Source: Sorangium cellulosum (GTDB lineage: Bacteria; Myxococcota_A; Polyangia; Polyangiales; Polyangiaceae). From it: a stretch of 64,000 nucleotides of DNA. The stretch spans positions 7,702,501 through 7,766,500 of the forward strand of contig NZ_CP012673.1 of NCBI RefSeq assembly GCF_002950945.1, written 5' to 3'. Shown here one piece after another: positions 40,396 through 49,106 of the stretch (within the stretch, counting starts at the first letter, position 1; every line of letters begins with the position of its first letter). The translations under genes were made by a program, and so were the position numbers. The notes under the pieces are model-generated. The model was not told where the DNA came from and made no database searches. It saw only the letters and a list, made by a program, of their open reading frames with translations.

Positions 40396-41031
40396 ATGAG
40401 CACGCCCACGCGGGAAGCGCCCGCCCTGCCTCGCCTCCGCTGCCTGGGCGGAGCGCCGCCGCCGCCGGAGCTCGCCGTGGACCTGCGCCGGCTCCTGGAG
40501 CTGCCGGCAGGGGCGCGGCAGCGGCTCTGGGAGGCGCTCGGGCCCAGCCTGGCCGAGCCGGTGCCCGCCGCCGTGGAGCGGCTCCTCGACGAGTTCTGCC
40601 GCCGGCACGAGGTCGAGTCCGAGGCGCTCGCGCGCGTGCTCAAGGCGTGCCGCTTCCTGGTCCGCGAGGCCAGCCAGCGCGACCTCGACCGCGCCGCCTT
40701 CGCGACCGACCTCGCGACGCTCGCGCCCGCGTCCGTCGAGGAGGACGAGCAGATCCAGACGATCCTGCTCGCCGGCTACGAGAAGGCCAAGGCGGTCGTG
40801 CGGCGGGAGATCCTGCGCGGCGCGCTGCTCGACCACGGCAAGCTGCTCGCCGGCGTCGACTGGCGCATCGACACCATCAACGCCTCGAGCCGCGGGGCGA
40901 AGATCGAGGCGCCGGTCGTCGTGCTCACGCTGAGCTACCAGGAGGGCGGACGGAGCGAACGCATCACCCTCCACGCCACCCCCGAGATGCTGCGGGAGCT
41001 CCAGCGGGCCTGCGCGCAGATCCTCGGCTGA
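40396..41031 (+). CDS. COMM-domain (COMMD-like) protein
   Basis: 211 residues from ATG 40396; GTG 40381, overlapping the previous stop, would add five. Residues about 27-135 are all-helical and resemble the COMMD N-terminal helical domain (RLWEALGPSLAEPVPAAVER, LARVLKACRFLVREASQRDL). Residues about 148-210 match the COMM domain: GVDWRIDTINASS (the hallmark W-R-x-D followed by SS), a strand APVVVLTLSYQ, strand SERITLHATPEML and helix RELQRACAQIL. COMM domains form dimers and hetero-oligomers in the eukaryotic Commander complex; a bacterial role is unknown. No signal peptide, so cytosolic. It converges with the hybrid kinase gene, 20 bases apart. Domain call from pattern memory, not a search. 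Confidence 0.8.
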   Translation: MSTPTREAPALPRLRCLGGAPPPPELAVDLRRLLELPAGARQRLWEALGPSLAEPVPAAVERLLDEFCRRHEVESEALARVLKACRFLVREASQRDLDRAAFATDLATLAPASVEEDEQIQTILLAGYEKAKAVVRREILRGALLDHGKLLAGVDWRIDTINASSRGAKIEAPVVVLTLSYQEGGRSERITLHATPEMLRELQRACAQILG

Positions 41032-41051
41032 ACGCGCCGGCGCGCGCGCGG

Positions 41052-43310
41052 CTACTTGCCCTCGCGCGCCTCCGCCCGGTTCGCCGTGACGACCTCGGCG
41101 ATCGCCGAGAGCGCGTCCTCGGCGGAGAACGGCTTCTCGAGCAGCGGGCGGCCGGCGGAGGAGAGGAACCGCTCGATGTCGGCGCCGAAGCCGACGCCCG
41201 TCATGAAGATGAACCCCTGCGCGAGCGCCGGGTCGCTCTCGCGGATCCGCGTGTAGAAGACGTCGCCGGACATGCCGGGCATGCGCAGGTCGCAGAGGAC
41301 GACGTCGAAGCGCTGGCCGCCCGCGAGCATCCCCATCGCGGCGTCCGCGCTCGGCGCGAGCGCCACCTGGTGCACGCGGCCGAGCTGGCTCTCCAGCGCG
41401 CGCGCGAGCGACGCCTCGTCCTCCACGATGAGCACCCGCACGCGCTTCGAGACGAGCCGCGGCAGCGGCGACACGCTCGGCGTCGCCTCCTCCGCGCGCC
41501 CGGCCGCGGGGAGCGAGATGACGAAGCGCGCGCCGCACGGCGGATCGCTCCCGGGCACCGGGCTCTCGGCCGCGATCCGCCCGCCCGCGCGCTCGATGAT
41601 CTCGCGGCTGATCGAGAGGCCGAGCCCGGTGCCCACCTCCGGGCCCTTCGTCGTGAAGAACGGCGCCCAGATGCGCGGGTGGATCTCGTCGGGGATGCCG
41701 GCCCCGGTGTCGCTCACCACGATCTCCACCGTCTCGCCGTCGCTCCGCGTCTCGACCGTGACCGTGTGCTCGCGCGCCGCGAGCTTCGAGCTCGGCTTCG
41801 GGATCGCCTGCGCCGCGTTCACGAGGAGGTTCACGATCACCTGGCCGAGCCGGCCGTCCTCCATGAGGATCGGCGGCACCTCGGTCAGGTTCTTCACGAT
41901 CTGCGCCCGCTCGATGATCTGGCCGCGCGTGAGGCTCAGCGCGGACTCGACCGTGCGGTTCGCGTCGGTCAACGTGCGCCGCGCGCCGTCGGGCTGCGGC
42001 GGGCTCGCGAACAGCTTGAGGTCGCGGACGATGTCGACGATGCGCCGGATCGAGTCGCGCAGCTCCTGGAGCAGGTCCGACGCGCTCGTCGCGGCGGCGC
42101 CCTCCATGCGGACGTTCGGGCCGCGCAGCAGGCGGTCGAGCATGTCGAGGCCGAGCAGGATGAACGCCGCGGGGTTGTTGATCTCGTGCGCGACGCCCGC
42201 CGAAAGGGTCCCGAGCGTCGAGAGGCGATCGACCTGGATGAGCCGCGTGCGGGCCGCGTGCTCGGTGCTGACGTCGGCGAGCACGCCCTCGATCGCCACC
42301 ACGCGGCCGCGATCCGAGACGAGCGGGTACACCGTGCCGCGCGCGGTGATCGCGTCGCCGCCGCGCCGCCGGAGGCGCGCCTCGTAAGAGGCCGAGGGGG
42401 CGCCGAGCCGGGCGCGCGCGACCGCGTCCTCGAAGCACATGACGCCCTCCGGATCGGCGTGGACATCGCCGAGGAAGCCCGGCGTCTTCAGCGCCTCGGC
42501 GACGGGCACGCCGAGCAGCCGCTCGGCGTGGCGGTTCAGGAACGAGAGCTCGCCCGTCTCGGGATCGAGCCGGAAGATGATGAGCGGCGCGTTGTCGAGC
42601 AGGTTCCGGTGCTGCTCCTCGAGCTCGCGGATCCGCAGCAGCCGCTCGGCCGCCTCCCGCTCGCCGGCGACGACGCGCAGCGAGCGATCCAGGCCGGCGC
42701 CGAGCGCCTCGGCGAGCTCCTCGAGGAGCGCCGCCGGCGCCGCGGCCGCGCCGGCGGCCTCGCCGTAGCCGACGAGCAGCGCCGCGATGACGGGGCCGCC
42801 GGGGGCGCCGCCGCCCGCGCCGGGCGGGTCGGAGCGCGCGGCGGAGCGGGCCGAGGCGGTGCCGGGCGGCGCGGCCCGCACCGGGATTGCGACGTACGAG
42901 AGGCAGCCCTCCGCGGGGCCCATCCGGGCCAGCGCGTCGCCGGCGCGGGTGTCGTCGCAGGAGAACGCCCTGCCCTCGCCGAACACCCGCCGGAACAGCG
43001 GCGCCGGCGCGGGGAGCAGCACGCCGAACGGCGCGGAGGCGAGCGTGTCGCCGTGGAAGACGGCGTACGCGCGGAGCTCGCCCTCGGGCTCCGGGAACAC
43101 CAGCGAGAAGAGCTGGAACGGGGCGTACCGGCCGACGGCGCCGGCGAGCTCCTCGAACGGCCGCGGGAGCAGGAGGTTCGAGTGGCGGGCGACGACGGTG
43201 AGGACAGCGTTCAGCGCGACGAGGCGGCCGTACCTCTCGCTCGCAGGCGCAGCGTGCATCTCCTCGTCATCTGACCACGGCGGCGCCCGGGGACGAGAGG
43301 CATTCTTCAT
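41052..43310 (-). CDS. hybrid sensor histidine kinase (GAF-PAS-HisKA-HATPase-REC)
   Basis: 752 residues, no membrane helix, so cytosolic. The start ATG 43310 has ggag before it and overlaps the stop of the upstream metalloprotease gene (ATGA). Order: GAF-like region (about 20-215), PAS (about 230-350: NLLDNAPLIIFRLDPETGEL), a HisKA with the phosphoacceptor in SAGVAHEINNPAAFI, HATPase with VNLLVNAAQAIP, VSDTGAGIP and GTGLGLSIS, and a C-terminal receiver with VLIVEDEASLA, phosphoacceptor Asp in VVLCDLRMPGMSGD and the Lys in LEKPF. The PAS-linked GHEINNP type is common in myxobacterial cytosolic hybrid kinases. Signal unknown. Confidence 0.93.
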   Translation of the reverse strand: MKNASRPRAPPWSDDEEMHAAPASERYGRLVALNAVLTVVARHSNLLLPRPFEELAGAVGRYAPFQLFSLVFPEPEGELRAYAVFHGDTLASAPFGVLLPAPAPLFRRVFGEGRAFSCDDTRAGDALARMGPAEGCLSYVAIPVRAAPPGTASARSAARSDPPGAGGGAPGGPVIAALLVGYGEAAGAAAAPAALLEELAEALGAGLDRSLRVVAGEREAAERLLRIRELEEQHRNLLDNAPLIIFRLDPETGELSFLNRHAERLLGVPVAEALKTPGFLGDVHADPEGVMCFEDAVARARLGAPSASYEARLRRRGGDAITARGTVYPLVSDRGRVVAIEGVLADVSTEHAARTRLIQVDRLSTLGTLSAGVAHEINNPAAFILLGLDMLDRLLRGPNVRMEGAAATSASDLLQELRDSIRRIVDIVRDLKLFASPPQPDGARRTLTDANRTVESALSLTRGQIIERAQIVKNLTEVPPILMEDGRLGQVIVNLLVNAAQAIPKPSSKLAAREHTVTVETRSDGETVEIVVSDTGAGIPDEIHPRIWAPFFTTKGPEVGTGLGLSISREIIERAGGRIAAESPVPGSDPPCGARFVISLPAAGRAEEATPSVSPLPRLVSKRVRVLIVEDEASLARALESQLGRVHQVALAPSADAAMGMLAGGQRFDVVLCDLRMPGMSGDVFYTRIRESDPALAQGFIFMTGVGFGADIERFLSSAGRPLLEKPFSAEDALSAIAEVVTANRAEAREGK

Positions 43311-45721
43311 TTTTCTCCGGCGGCCCCGCCGGGAGTGGCCGCCGGGGGCGCGGACCCGGGCGCCGCTGCCCAGGCGCAGCGCTCGAGCAGGCGCAGCGCC
43401 GCGTCCCGGCGCTCCTCGCTCACGGCGGGCCCGGCGCCGGCCTCGCCGTCGTGCGCGGCGTACTCGGTGGACATGCGCCGGGCCGTCTCGGCGTCGCCCA
43501 GGGCGCACGCGGCCACGAGCCGCAGGCGCTTCGCCTCGATCCAGACGCGCTGGACCGGCAGGTGCGCCGCGAGCGCCCGATCCAGGCGGTCGGCCGCCTC
43601 GTCGAAGCGGCCGTCGTTCAGGTAATGACGGCCGAGGAGGTAACTCGGCAGGCCGTCGCCGGGCGCCTGCGCGGCCCAGGCGCCGAGGAGCTCGGCGGCC
43701 CGCACCCGGTCCGGGCTGCCGCCCCTGGTGCCGATGAGCAGCTCGACGACGGCCGCGCGGGCGCGCTCGTCGTGCGCGGCGGCGATCTTGACGTCGAGCG
43801 TCCGGAGCCGATCCTCGTCGACGAGCCGGCCGGCGACCTCGCGGTACCAGGACACGGCGCGCTCCCGGTCGCCCGCCGCGAGCGCGACGTCGCCGAGCTC
43901 CTCCGCCGCGCGGTCGCGGAGGTGGCGCGGGATCGCCGCGTCGCCGGCGATGCCCTCGAGCTCGCGGACGGCGTCTTCCCGCGCGCCGGGCGCCTCGCTG
44001 GCGAGGCGCGTCTCCGCGATCGCGACGCGGGTGGCGGGGCTCCGGTCGAGCTCGAGGATGCGCTGGTACTCGGCGATGGCGCCGGCGTGATCGCCGCGCG
44101 CGCGCAGCTGCTCGGCCTTCTGCGCGCACGCGTCGACGACGTGGGGGCAGCGGCGCTCGAAGAGGGCGGGGCGATCGAAGCGGGCCTTCGCCTGCGCCCG
44201 GGCGGCGTCGGGGAGCGAGAGCGCGTCGAGCTCGGCGTGCCACGCGCGCTCCAGCTCGGCCCAGGAGGCGCCGGTGATCTCGGGCAGCGGCTCGCCGCCG
44301 TACCAGGCGCGCACCGCGGCGGGGCCGTGTTTGTCGCGCACGTGGCCGACGAACGCGCCGCTCACGGTGTAGGCGGTCGACGAGTTCTCGGCGAGGAAGC
44401 CGAGCGCGAAGAGGCGCGAGAGCGGCGGCAAGATCCCGAGATCTTTCATGGCCTTGGCCCACGCGCGCGGGCTCAGGTCCTCGCCCTCGCGGGGCGACCC
44501 GGCGACGGCGATGCCCTCGATGAGCCCGGGGTCGGGGAGCCAGCCGCCGAGGCGCCCGGCGACCTGGAACGGGCCGCGGGCGAAGGCGCCGGCGAGCACG
44601 TGCATCACCTCGTGCCCGAGCGTGGGGTGCGGGTAGCCGGCGGCCTGCAGGTACACCTCGCGGCGCCACGGCTTGGCGATGTACGTGCGCGACGCGCCCA
44701 TGAGCGCGCCCTTCTGCGCCGCGCTCTCGAACAGGTACGCGCGGACCCGGAGCGGCTCTCCGGCGGCCTCCGCGGGCGCCCCGAGCCAGCGCTCGCCGGC
44801 CTCGACGTGGGCGTCGCACTCGCGCACGAAGCGCTGGACGTCGCCGGCGCGCATGCCGCGCGGGTGGACGACCTCGCAGCGCCGGCCGGCGGTGAGCGCG
44901 CCGAGCTCGGCCGCGATGGTCTCGGAGGTCTGGAAGTGGCCGAGGCGCGCGCCCTCGACGAGGGTCGCGGCGCTCAGGGCGGCGCTCGCGGCGCCGAGCA
45001 GGAGCAGGCCGGGGCGGCCCATTCGCTGGAACGCGAGGCGGCCGTCCGCGTCGTGCGCGAGGTGGTGCGCGAGCACGGCCGCGGCGACCAGGGTGGCGAG
45101 GGTGCCGGCGCGGTAGGTGAGCAGCCCGGAGGCGTCGACGATCGTGTCGTAGAAGGTGCCGCTGAAGTAGCCGGCGAACGGGTCGTAGGCGAAGACGATC
45201 GGGCTCGTGTAGAAGCGGACGACGCTCACGCCGGCGGAGCCGAGCGGCGCGGCGAGCGCGGCGAGGACGGCGACGAGCCGGCGCCGCCACGCAGGGGACG
45301 TAGGCGGCGGGGGCGCGGCGTCGTCCCGCCGGATGCCGGCGGCGATCTCGCCCGCCACGGCGCCCCAGGCGCCGCCGAGCAACGCGCCGAGCCCGGGCCC
45401 GAGGGCGAAGTGCGCGGAGCCGCCGAGCACGTCGCAGAAGCCGGCGCGGAGGCCGTGCGCGAGCGTGGTGGCGTACGCGACGGCCGCGAGGAGGGCGCCG
45501 GTCGCGACGCCGCGGCGGAAGGCGAGGGCGGGATCGGACCGCCGCGCGGCGATGTCGAGCGCGGTCGCGATCGCGGCGGCGGACGGGACGAGCAGGCCCG
45601 CGGCGAGGGCGCTCTCGTAGCCGGGGCCGTCGAAGAGCGGCAAGAGGCCGACGAGCGCCATCGCGACGGCGACGAGCGCCGCGGTGATCCTGATGGCCGG
45701 AGATCGCAGCAGCGGGGGCAT
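43307..45721 (-). CDS. multi-pass membrane protein with gluzincin metalloprotease-like domain and TPRs
   Basis: 804 residues from ATG 45721 (TTG 45739 possible). About seven hydrophobic helices occupy residues 10-260. An extracytoplasmic domain follows with HEVMH (zinc-binding HExxH, after YPHPTLG) and LPDPGLIEGIAV about 35 residues later (third ligand Glu), the arrangement of peptidase MA/M1-like enzymes. Helical TPR-like repeats fill the C-terminal 300 residues (GDHAGAIAEYQRILELDRSP, LLGRHYLNDGRFDEAADRLD). Peptidase activity is predicted, not shown. Translationally coupled to the hybrid histidine kinase, so it may be part of the same signalling output. Confidence 0.85.
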   Translation of the reverse strand: MPPLLRSPAIRITAALVAVAMALVGLLPLFDGPGYESALAAGLLVPSAAAIATALDIAARRSDPALAFRRGVATGALLAAVAYATTLAHGLRAGFCDVLGGSAHFALGPGLGALLGGAWGAVAGEIAAGIRRDDAAPPPPTSPAWRRRLVAVLAALAAPLGSAGVSVVRFYTSPIVFAYDPFAGYFSGTFYDTIVDASGLLTYRAGTLATLVAAAVLAHHLAHDADGRLAFQRMGRPGLLLLGAASAALSAATLVEGARLGHFQTSETIAAELGALTAGRRCEVVHPRGMRAGDVQRFVRECDAHVEAGERWLGAPAEAAGEPLRVRAYLFESAAQKGALMGASRTYIAKPWRREVYLQAAGYPHPTLGHEVMHVLAGAFARGPFQVAGRLGGWLPDPGLIEGIAVAGSPREGEDLSPRAWAKAMKDLGILPPLSRLFALGFLAENSSTAYTVSGAFVGHVRDKHGPAAVRAWYGGEPLPEITGASWAELERAWHAELDALSLPDAARAQAKARFDRPALFERRCPHVVDACAQKAEQLRARGDHAGAIAEYQRILELDRSPATRVAIAETRLASEAPGAREDAVRELEGIAGDAAIPRHLRDRAAEELGDVALAAGDRERAVSWYREVAGRLVDEDRLRTLDVKIAAAHDERARAAVVELLIGTRGGSPDRVRAAELLGAWAAQAPGDGLPSYLLGRHYLNDGRFDEAADRLDRALAAHLPVQRVWIEAKRLRLVAACALGDAETARRMSTEYAAHDGEAGAGPAVSEERRDAALRLLERCAWAAAPGSAPPAATPGGAAGEK

Positions 45722-45739
45722 GGGCGCGGAGGGCTCCAA

Positions 45740-45953
45740 GGGGGTGCCTTTAGCCTCGGCGGCGCGCCGACGCGAGCGGGAGGCGGGCGCGGGGCCCTGC
45801 CCGGTCGCCTACGGCTCCTGTGCGCAAGCGCCACCGCTGTGCTCCCGGCCCTGGGGCGCTCACGTGGTTGAACATCATGTATCCCCCGCAGCGGCATCAT
45901 CGAACCCTGCGCGAAGGAGCCGCGGCCGACAGGGTGCAGGGAGATGATGTTTC
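45740..45953. other. intergenic region with inverted repeat aacatcat/atgatgtt
   Basis: 214 bases between the metalloprotease start and the nucleotidyltransferase stop. aacatcat at 45871-45878 and atgatgtt at 45944-45951 are reverse complements; ccctgc and gcaggg sit inside the same arms. This may form a loose hairpin after the nucleotidyltransferase gene. No gene seen. Confidence 0.4.
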
Positions 45954-46448
45954 TTATTTCGAATTGCGGAGCGCATCCAGCGCCGCGCGCAGTACGGCTG
46001 CGTCGGCGCGGTCCTTGTCGCGCATGCCCTCCTTCGTCTTGAGCAGCCCTTCGAGCCCCAGGACTCGCAGCTTTACGCCGTCAATGTCGCGCTCCTCGAT
46101 GTAAGGCTCCAGCTCGGCCCATCCGTGACCACAAGCCGAGGGCATGACATCCACGGTGAACTCGTCGTTCACTCGAATGGCATACGGACCTTCGCGCTCG
46201 AACACATCTTCTTCGCCAACGAGCTCGCGCGTCGCGCCGTCGGGCAGCTGGGCGAGCGCCGTGATCCAGCGCCTCGCGTTCTCGGCGGACGGGTCGACGA
46301 GGATGTCGACGTCCTCCGAGAAGCGGACGAACCCATGCGCCGCGATCGCATAGCCACCGATCAAGGCCCAGCGTACCCCTGCTTCATCGAGGTAACGGGC
46401 AAGCAGCTTCACGTCCTCCCATGTGGCCGGGCGCGTGTACTCAGCCAC
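45954..46448 (-). CDS. nucleotidyltransferase-fold protein (AbiEii/MNT-like), candidate toxin
   Basis: 164 residues from GTG 46448. The polymerase-beta-type nucleotidyltransferase signature is clear: ALIGGYAIAAHGFVRFSEDV followed by DILVD (GG..A...G..R.s.DvDi). Later segments FTVDVMPSACGHGWAEL (third Asp) and LRVLGLEGLLKTKEGMRDKD (ending in a K..R.KD motif) are typical of the AbiEii/DUF-type group. Its start overlaps the stop of the small gene upstream by eight bases, as in two-gene toxin-antitoxin modules. It might instead be a stand-alone nucleotidyltransferase with a chromosomal role. Target unknown. Confidence 0.82.
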   Translation of the reverse strand: MAEYTRPATWEDVKLLARYLDEAGVRWALIGGYAIAAHGFVRFSEDVDILVDPSAENARRWITALAQLPDGATRELVGEEDVFEREGPYAIRVNDEFTVDVMPSACGHGWAELEPYIEERDIDGVKLRVLGLEGLLKTKEGMRDKDRADAAVLRAALDALRNSK

Positions 46449-46674
46449 GGCGCGCGCGCTCAACCATGGCGTCGACGGTCCACCGCAGCCTGTCCGCCTC
46501 CATCTCCGCGTGACTGCGGTACACGAAGATGCCCTTCGGAGCGCGTGTTCGATAACGCGCCATGACGGCGAGCGCGTCGCGGGATTCGCTGGGCGGGGGC
46601 TCGCCGAGCGGCGGAGCAGTGCGTCGACCAACGACGCGGAGAAAGACTTCCCCTGTACGATCGTCACGGTCCAT
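46441..46674 (-). CDS. small protein coupled to the nucleotidyltransferase, candidate antitoxin
   Basis: 77 residues. C-terminal KGIFVYRSHAEMEADRLRWT is a motif I know from short proteins encoded before nucleotidyltransferases (KG(V/I)(F/Y).Y.S..EA...R). N-terminal part is polar, without a recognisable DNA-binding fold. Overlapping stop and start with the next gene indicate translational coupling. Partner or antitoxin role is inference. Confidence 0.72.
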   Translation of the reverse strand: MDRDDRTGEVFLRVVGRRTAPPLGEPPPSESRDALAVMARYRTRAPKGIFVYRSHAEMEADRLRWTVDAMVERARRG

Positions 46675-46857
46675 GAGGTTCGTGTAGCACGCCTCCAGGG
46701 TCCGCTGGAGGCCGGAGGGCTCTCGTCCGATCGATCGACGGTCGCCGCCTCAGCGATGCGCCCGCGGCAGACGCGCCTCCTCCGGTCGATGCGGCGCCGC
46801 GGCGGTCGACTCCCTCGCTTTCCACCGCGTGTTCTGCTCTCCTCCCCTCCCCCGCCG

Positions 46858-48105
46858 ATGCCCCTTCCCCGCGACGGCCTCTGGCAACACCCGGACTTCC
46901 TGCGCCTCTGGGCGGCGCAGGCCGTGAGCGCGCTGGGCAGCCGCGTCAGCCGGACGGCGCTGCCCATCATCGCCATCGTGAGCCTCGGCGCCGACGCGGC
47001 GGGCGTGGCGCTCCTCGCGGCGCTGTCCACCGCGCCGGGGCTGGTCGTGGGGCTCTTCGCGGGCGGGCTCGTCGATCGCTCGCGCAAGCGGCCGCTGCTC
47101 ATCGGCGCGGACCTGGCGCGCGCGGCGCTGATCCTCTCGGTCCCCGTCGCGGCCTGGGCCGGGGGACTCAGCCTAGTCCAGCTCTACGTGGTGTCCGCGC
47201 TGGTGGGCATGGCGACGTCCCTGTTCCAGATCGCCGACAACGCCTACCTGCCGTCGCTCGTCGGGCAGGACCACCTGGTCGAGGCGAACGCCAAGCTGGA
47301 AGCGACCGAGGCCGCCGCGGAGATCGCCGGCCCCGGCGCCGCGGGCATCCTGATCCAGCTGCTCACCGCCCCGGTCACGATGGTGGCCGACGCGCTGTCG
47401 TACCTCGGGTCGGCGGCGCTCCTCGGGCGCATCCGGGCGGCGGAGGCGCCGGCCCTGCCCGAGGGCGACGCGGCCGCGGGCGGCGCCTCGCTGCTCGAGG
47501 ATCTGCGGGTGGGGCTGCGCCACGGCTTCGGCCACCCCGTCGTCGGACCGACGTTCATGGCCCTCGGCGCCCAGGCCCTCTCCGGCGGGTTCTTCTTCGC
47601 GCTCTACATGCTCTATCTCCTGGAGCACCTGCGGCTCGACGCCGCCGCGACCGGGCTGATCATCAGCGTGGGCGGGATCGGCGCGCTCGGCGGCAGCGTG
47701 GTCGCGGGCTGGCTGGGCCGCCGCCTCGGCGCGGGGCCCGCCATGATCCTCAGCCTCGCCGTGGGCCAGGCGGGCAGCCTGCTCATCCCGCTGGCCGCGC
47801 GGCTCGGGCCGCTCACCGTCCCTGCCCTCGTCCTGCACCAGCTCCTCGGGGACGGGCTGATGGTCGCGTTCATGATCCACGCGGTGAGCGCCCGGCAGGC
47901 CATGCTGCCGCTCCACGTGCTCGGCCGGGTCAACGCCACGCTCCACGTGCTCACGGGCGCGCTGCTGCTCCTCGGCACCCTGACGGCCGGCTGGCTCGCC
48001 GGTCAGCTCGGCCTGGAGACGACGGTGTGGCTCGGCGTGCTCGGGGGCCTCGCCGCCCCGCTCCTGCTGCTGCGGCCCGCGATCTGGCGGCTCAAGGCGG
48101 TCTGA
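46858..48105 (+). CDS. MFS transporter
   Basis: 415 residues, about twelve hydrophobic helices. It starts MPLPRDGLWQHPDFLRLWAA, typical of the MFS exporters related to MdtG/enterobactin exporter EntS (DFLRLWAAQAVSALGSRVSR). GLFAGGLVDRSRKRPLLIGA is the motif-A-like loop (D-R-x-R-K/R) between helices 2 and 3. No cargo can be inferred from neighbours. Divergent from the nucleotidyltransferase module. Confidence 0.9.
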   Translation: MPLPRDGLWQHPDFLRLWAAQAVSALGSRVSRTALPIIAIVSLGADAAGVALLAALSTAPGLVVGLFAGGLVDRSRKRPLLIGADLARAALILSVPVAAWAGGLSLVQLYVVSALVGMATSLFQIADNAYLPSLVGQDHLVEANAKLEATEAAAEIAGPGAAGILIQLLTAPVTMVADALSYLGSAALLGRIRAAEAPALPEGDAAAGGASLLEDLRVGLRHGFGHPVVGPTFMALGAQALSGGFFFALYMLYLLEHLRLDAAATGLIISVGGIGALGGSVVAGWLGRRLGAGPAMILSLAVGQAGSLLIPLAARLGPLTVPALVLHQLLGDGLMVAFMIHAVSARQAMLPLHVLGRVNATLHVLTGALLLLGTLTAGWLAGQLGLETTVWLGVLGGLAAPLLLLRPAIWRLKAV

Positions 48106-48152
48106 CGGGCGCGCGCGGTCCGCCGTGTCGCGGCCGCCGCGCAGCGCGGGGG

Positions 48153-49106
48153 CTACCGGGCGCCCTGGAGCTCTCCGAGGAACACCTCCTCAGCGGGCGC
48201 CGCGGCCGGGCCCTGCTCGAGCAAGCCCTTGAAGCGCAGGAGGTCCTCATCCATCGCGCGCTCCGGCTCGGCGCCGAAGAGCATCGCCACGGCGTCGCCG
48301 AGCTCGGCTGCGGGCGATCTGTACGACATCGTCACGTCGACGCGAGTGCCCTCGGGACACGCCTCGAGCCGCACGATGCCCTCGCTCTCGATCAGCTCGC
48401 CGGGCAGGCTCCGCCAGGCGACGACCTCGTTCGGTACGAGCTGTGTCAGCTCGGCATCCCACGACACAGGGATGCCCGCCGGTCCAACGGCGGTCCAGCC
48501 CATGCGGCCGTCGCCCTTCATCTCCACCTGGCGCAGGTGCGACATGAACTGGGGGAAGCTCTCGAACTGGATGAAGGCCAGGAACACCTCCCGGACGGGC
48601 GCGTATACCGTGATCGTCCTCCGGAACTCCACCGCCTGCCGTCCCGCGCCGACGCCGGGCAGGCGCCTCGCCGGGCGGCTGTTGATTTCCTTGAGCAGCA
48701 CCGCGGCGCCGGCCACGCCGAGCACGGCCCCGAGCAGACCGCGGCGCTTGGCCGCGTAGCCCAGGAGCGCCACGCCGAGCGCACCCATCAGCACACGCGT
48801 GGAGGGTGACCGGCTCGCCTCCATGGAGACCGTCTCCTGCCGGACGATCGCGCTCGCGTTCGCGAGCACGCCCCGGCCCTGGTGCCGGAGGTCGCCGATG
48901 CTCCTGTCGAGCAACACGCCCGCCTGATAAGCAAGGTCCACGGCCTTGTCGCGTGCGTTCACCCGGCGCTGCGCGCCGTGCTCCGGATCGAGCGCGTACA
49001 TCAGCCCGGCTCCGATGCCGAGCGCGGCCGTAAGGGCTGCCGCATCACCGAGATCGTGCCGCTTTGGTCGAATCACCGATCGCAGCACCTTATCGAAGAC
49101 GTTCAT
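48153..49106 (-). CDS. SRPBCC (polyketide cyclase/dehydrase-like) membrane-associated protein
   Basis: 317 residues from ATG 49106, which has ggagga about 10 bases upstream. An N-terminal helix (AALTAALGIGAGLMYALDPE) carries the common YALDPEHGAQRR pattern of YtxH/DUF-like leader helices; a second hydrophobic region follows (LGVALLGYAAKRRGLLGAVL). The C-terminal 150 residues are a SRPBCC fold: RRTITVYAPVREVFLAFIQF, ESFPQFMSHLRQVEMKGDG, EVVAWRSLPGELIESEGIVR and TRVDVTMSYRSPAAEL. These domains bind hydrophobic ligands. Function unknown. Confidence 0.88.
   Translation of the reverse strand: MNVFDKVLRSVIRPKRHDLGDAAALTAALGIGAGLMYALDPEHGAQRRVNARDKAVDLAYQAGVLLDRSIGDLRHQGRGVLANASAIVRQETVSMEASRSPSTRVLMGALGVALLGYAAKRRGLLGAVLGVAGAAVLLKEINSRPARRLPGVGAGRQAVEFRRTITVYAPVREVFLAFIQFESFPQFMSHLRQVEMKGDGRMGWTAVGPAGIPVSWDAELTQLVPNEVVAWRSLPGELIESEGIVRLEACPEGTRVDVTMSYRSPAAELGDAVAMLFGAEPERAMDEDLLRFKGLLEQGPAAAPAEEVFLGELQGAR

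Noticed and set aside
43307..45290. Hybrid histidine kinase frame extended upstream through the metalloprotease gene
   Set aside because: The upstream part is a shadow of the metalloprotease frame; overlapping ATGA with an RBS sets the kinase start at 43310.
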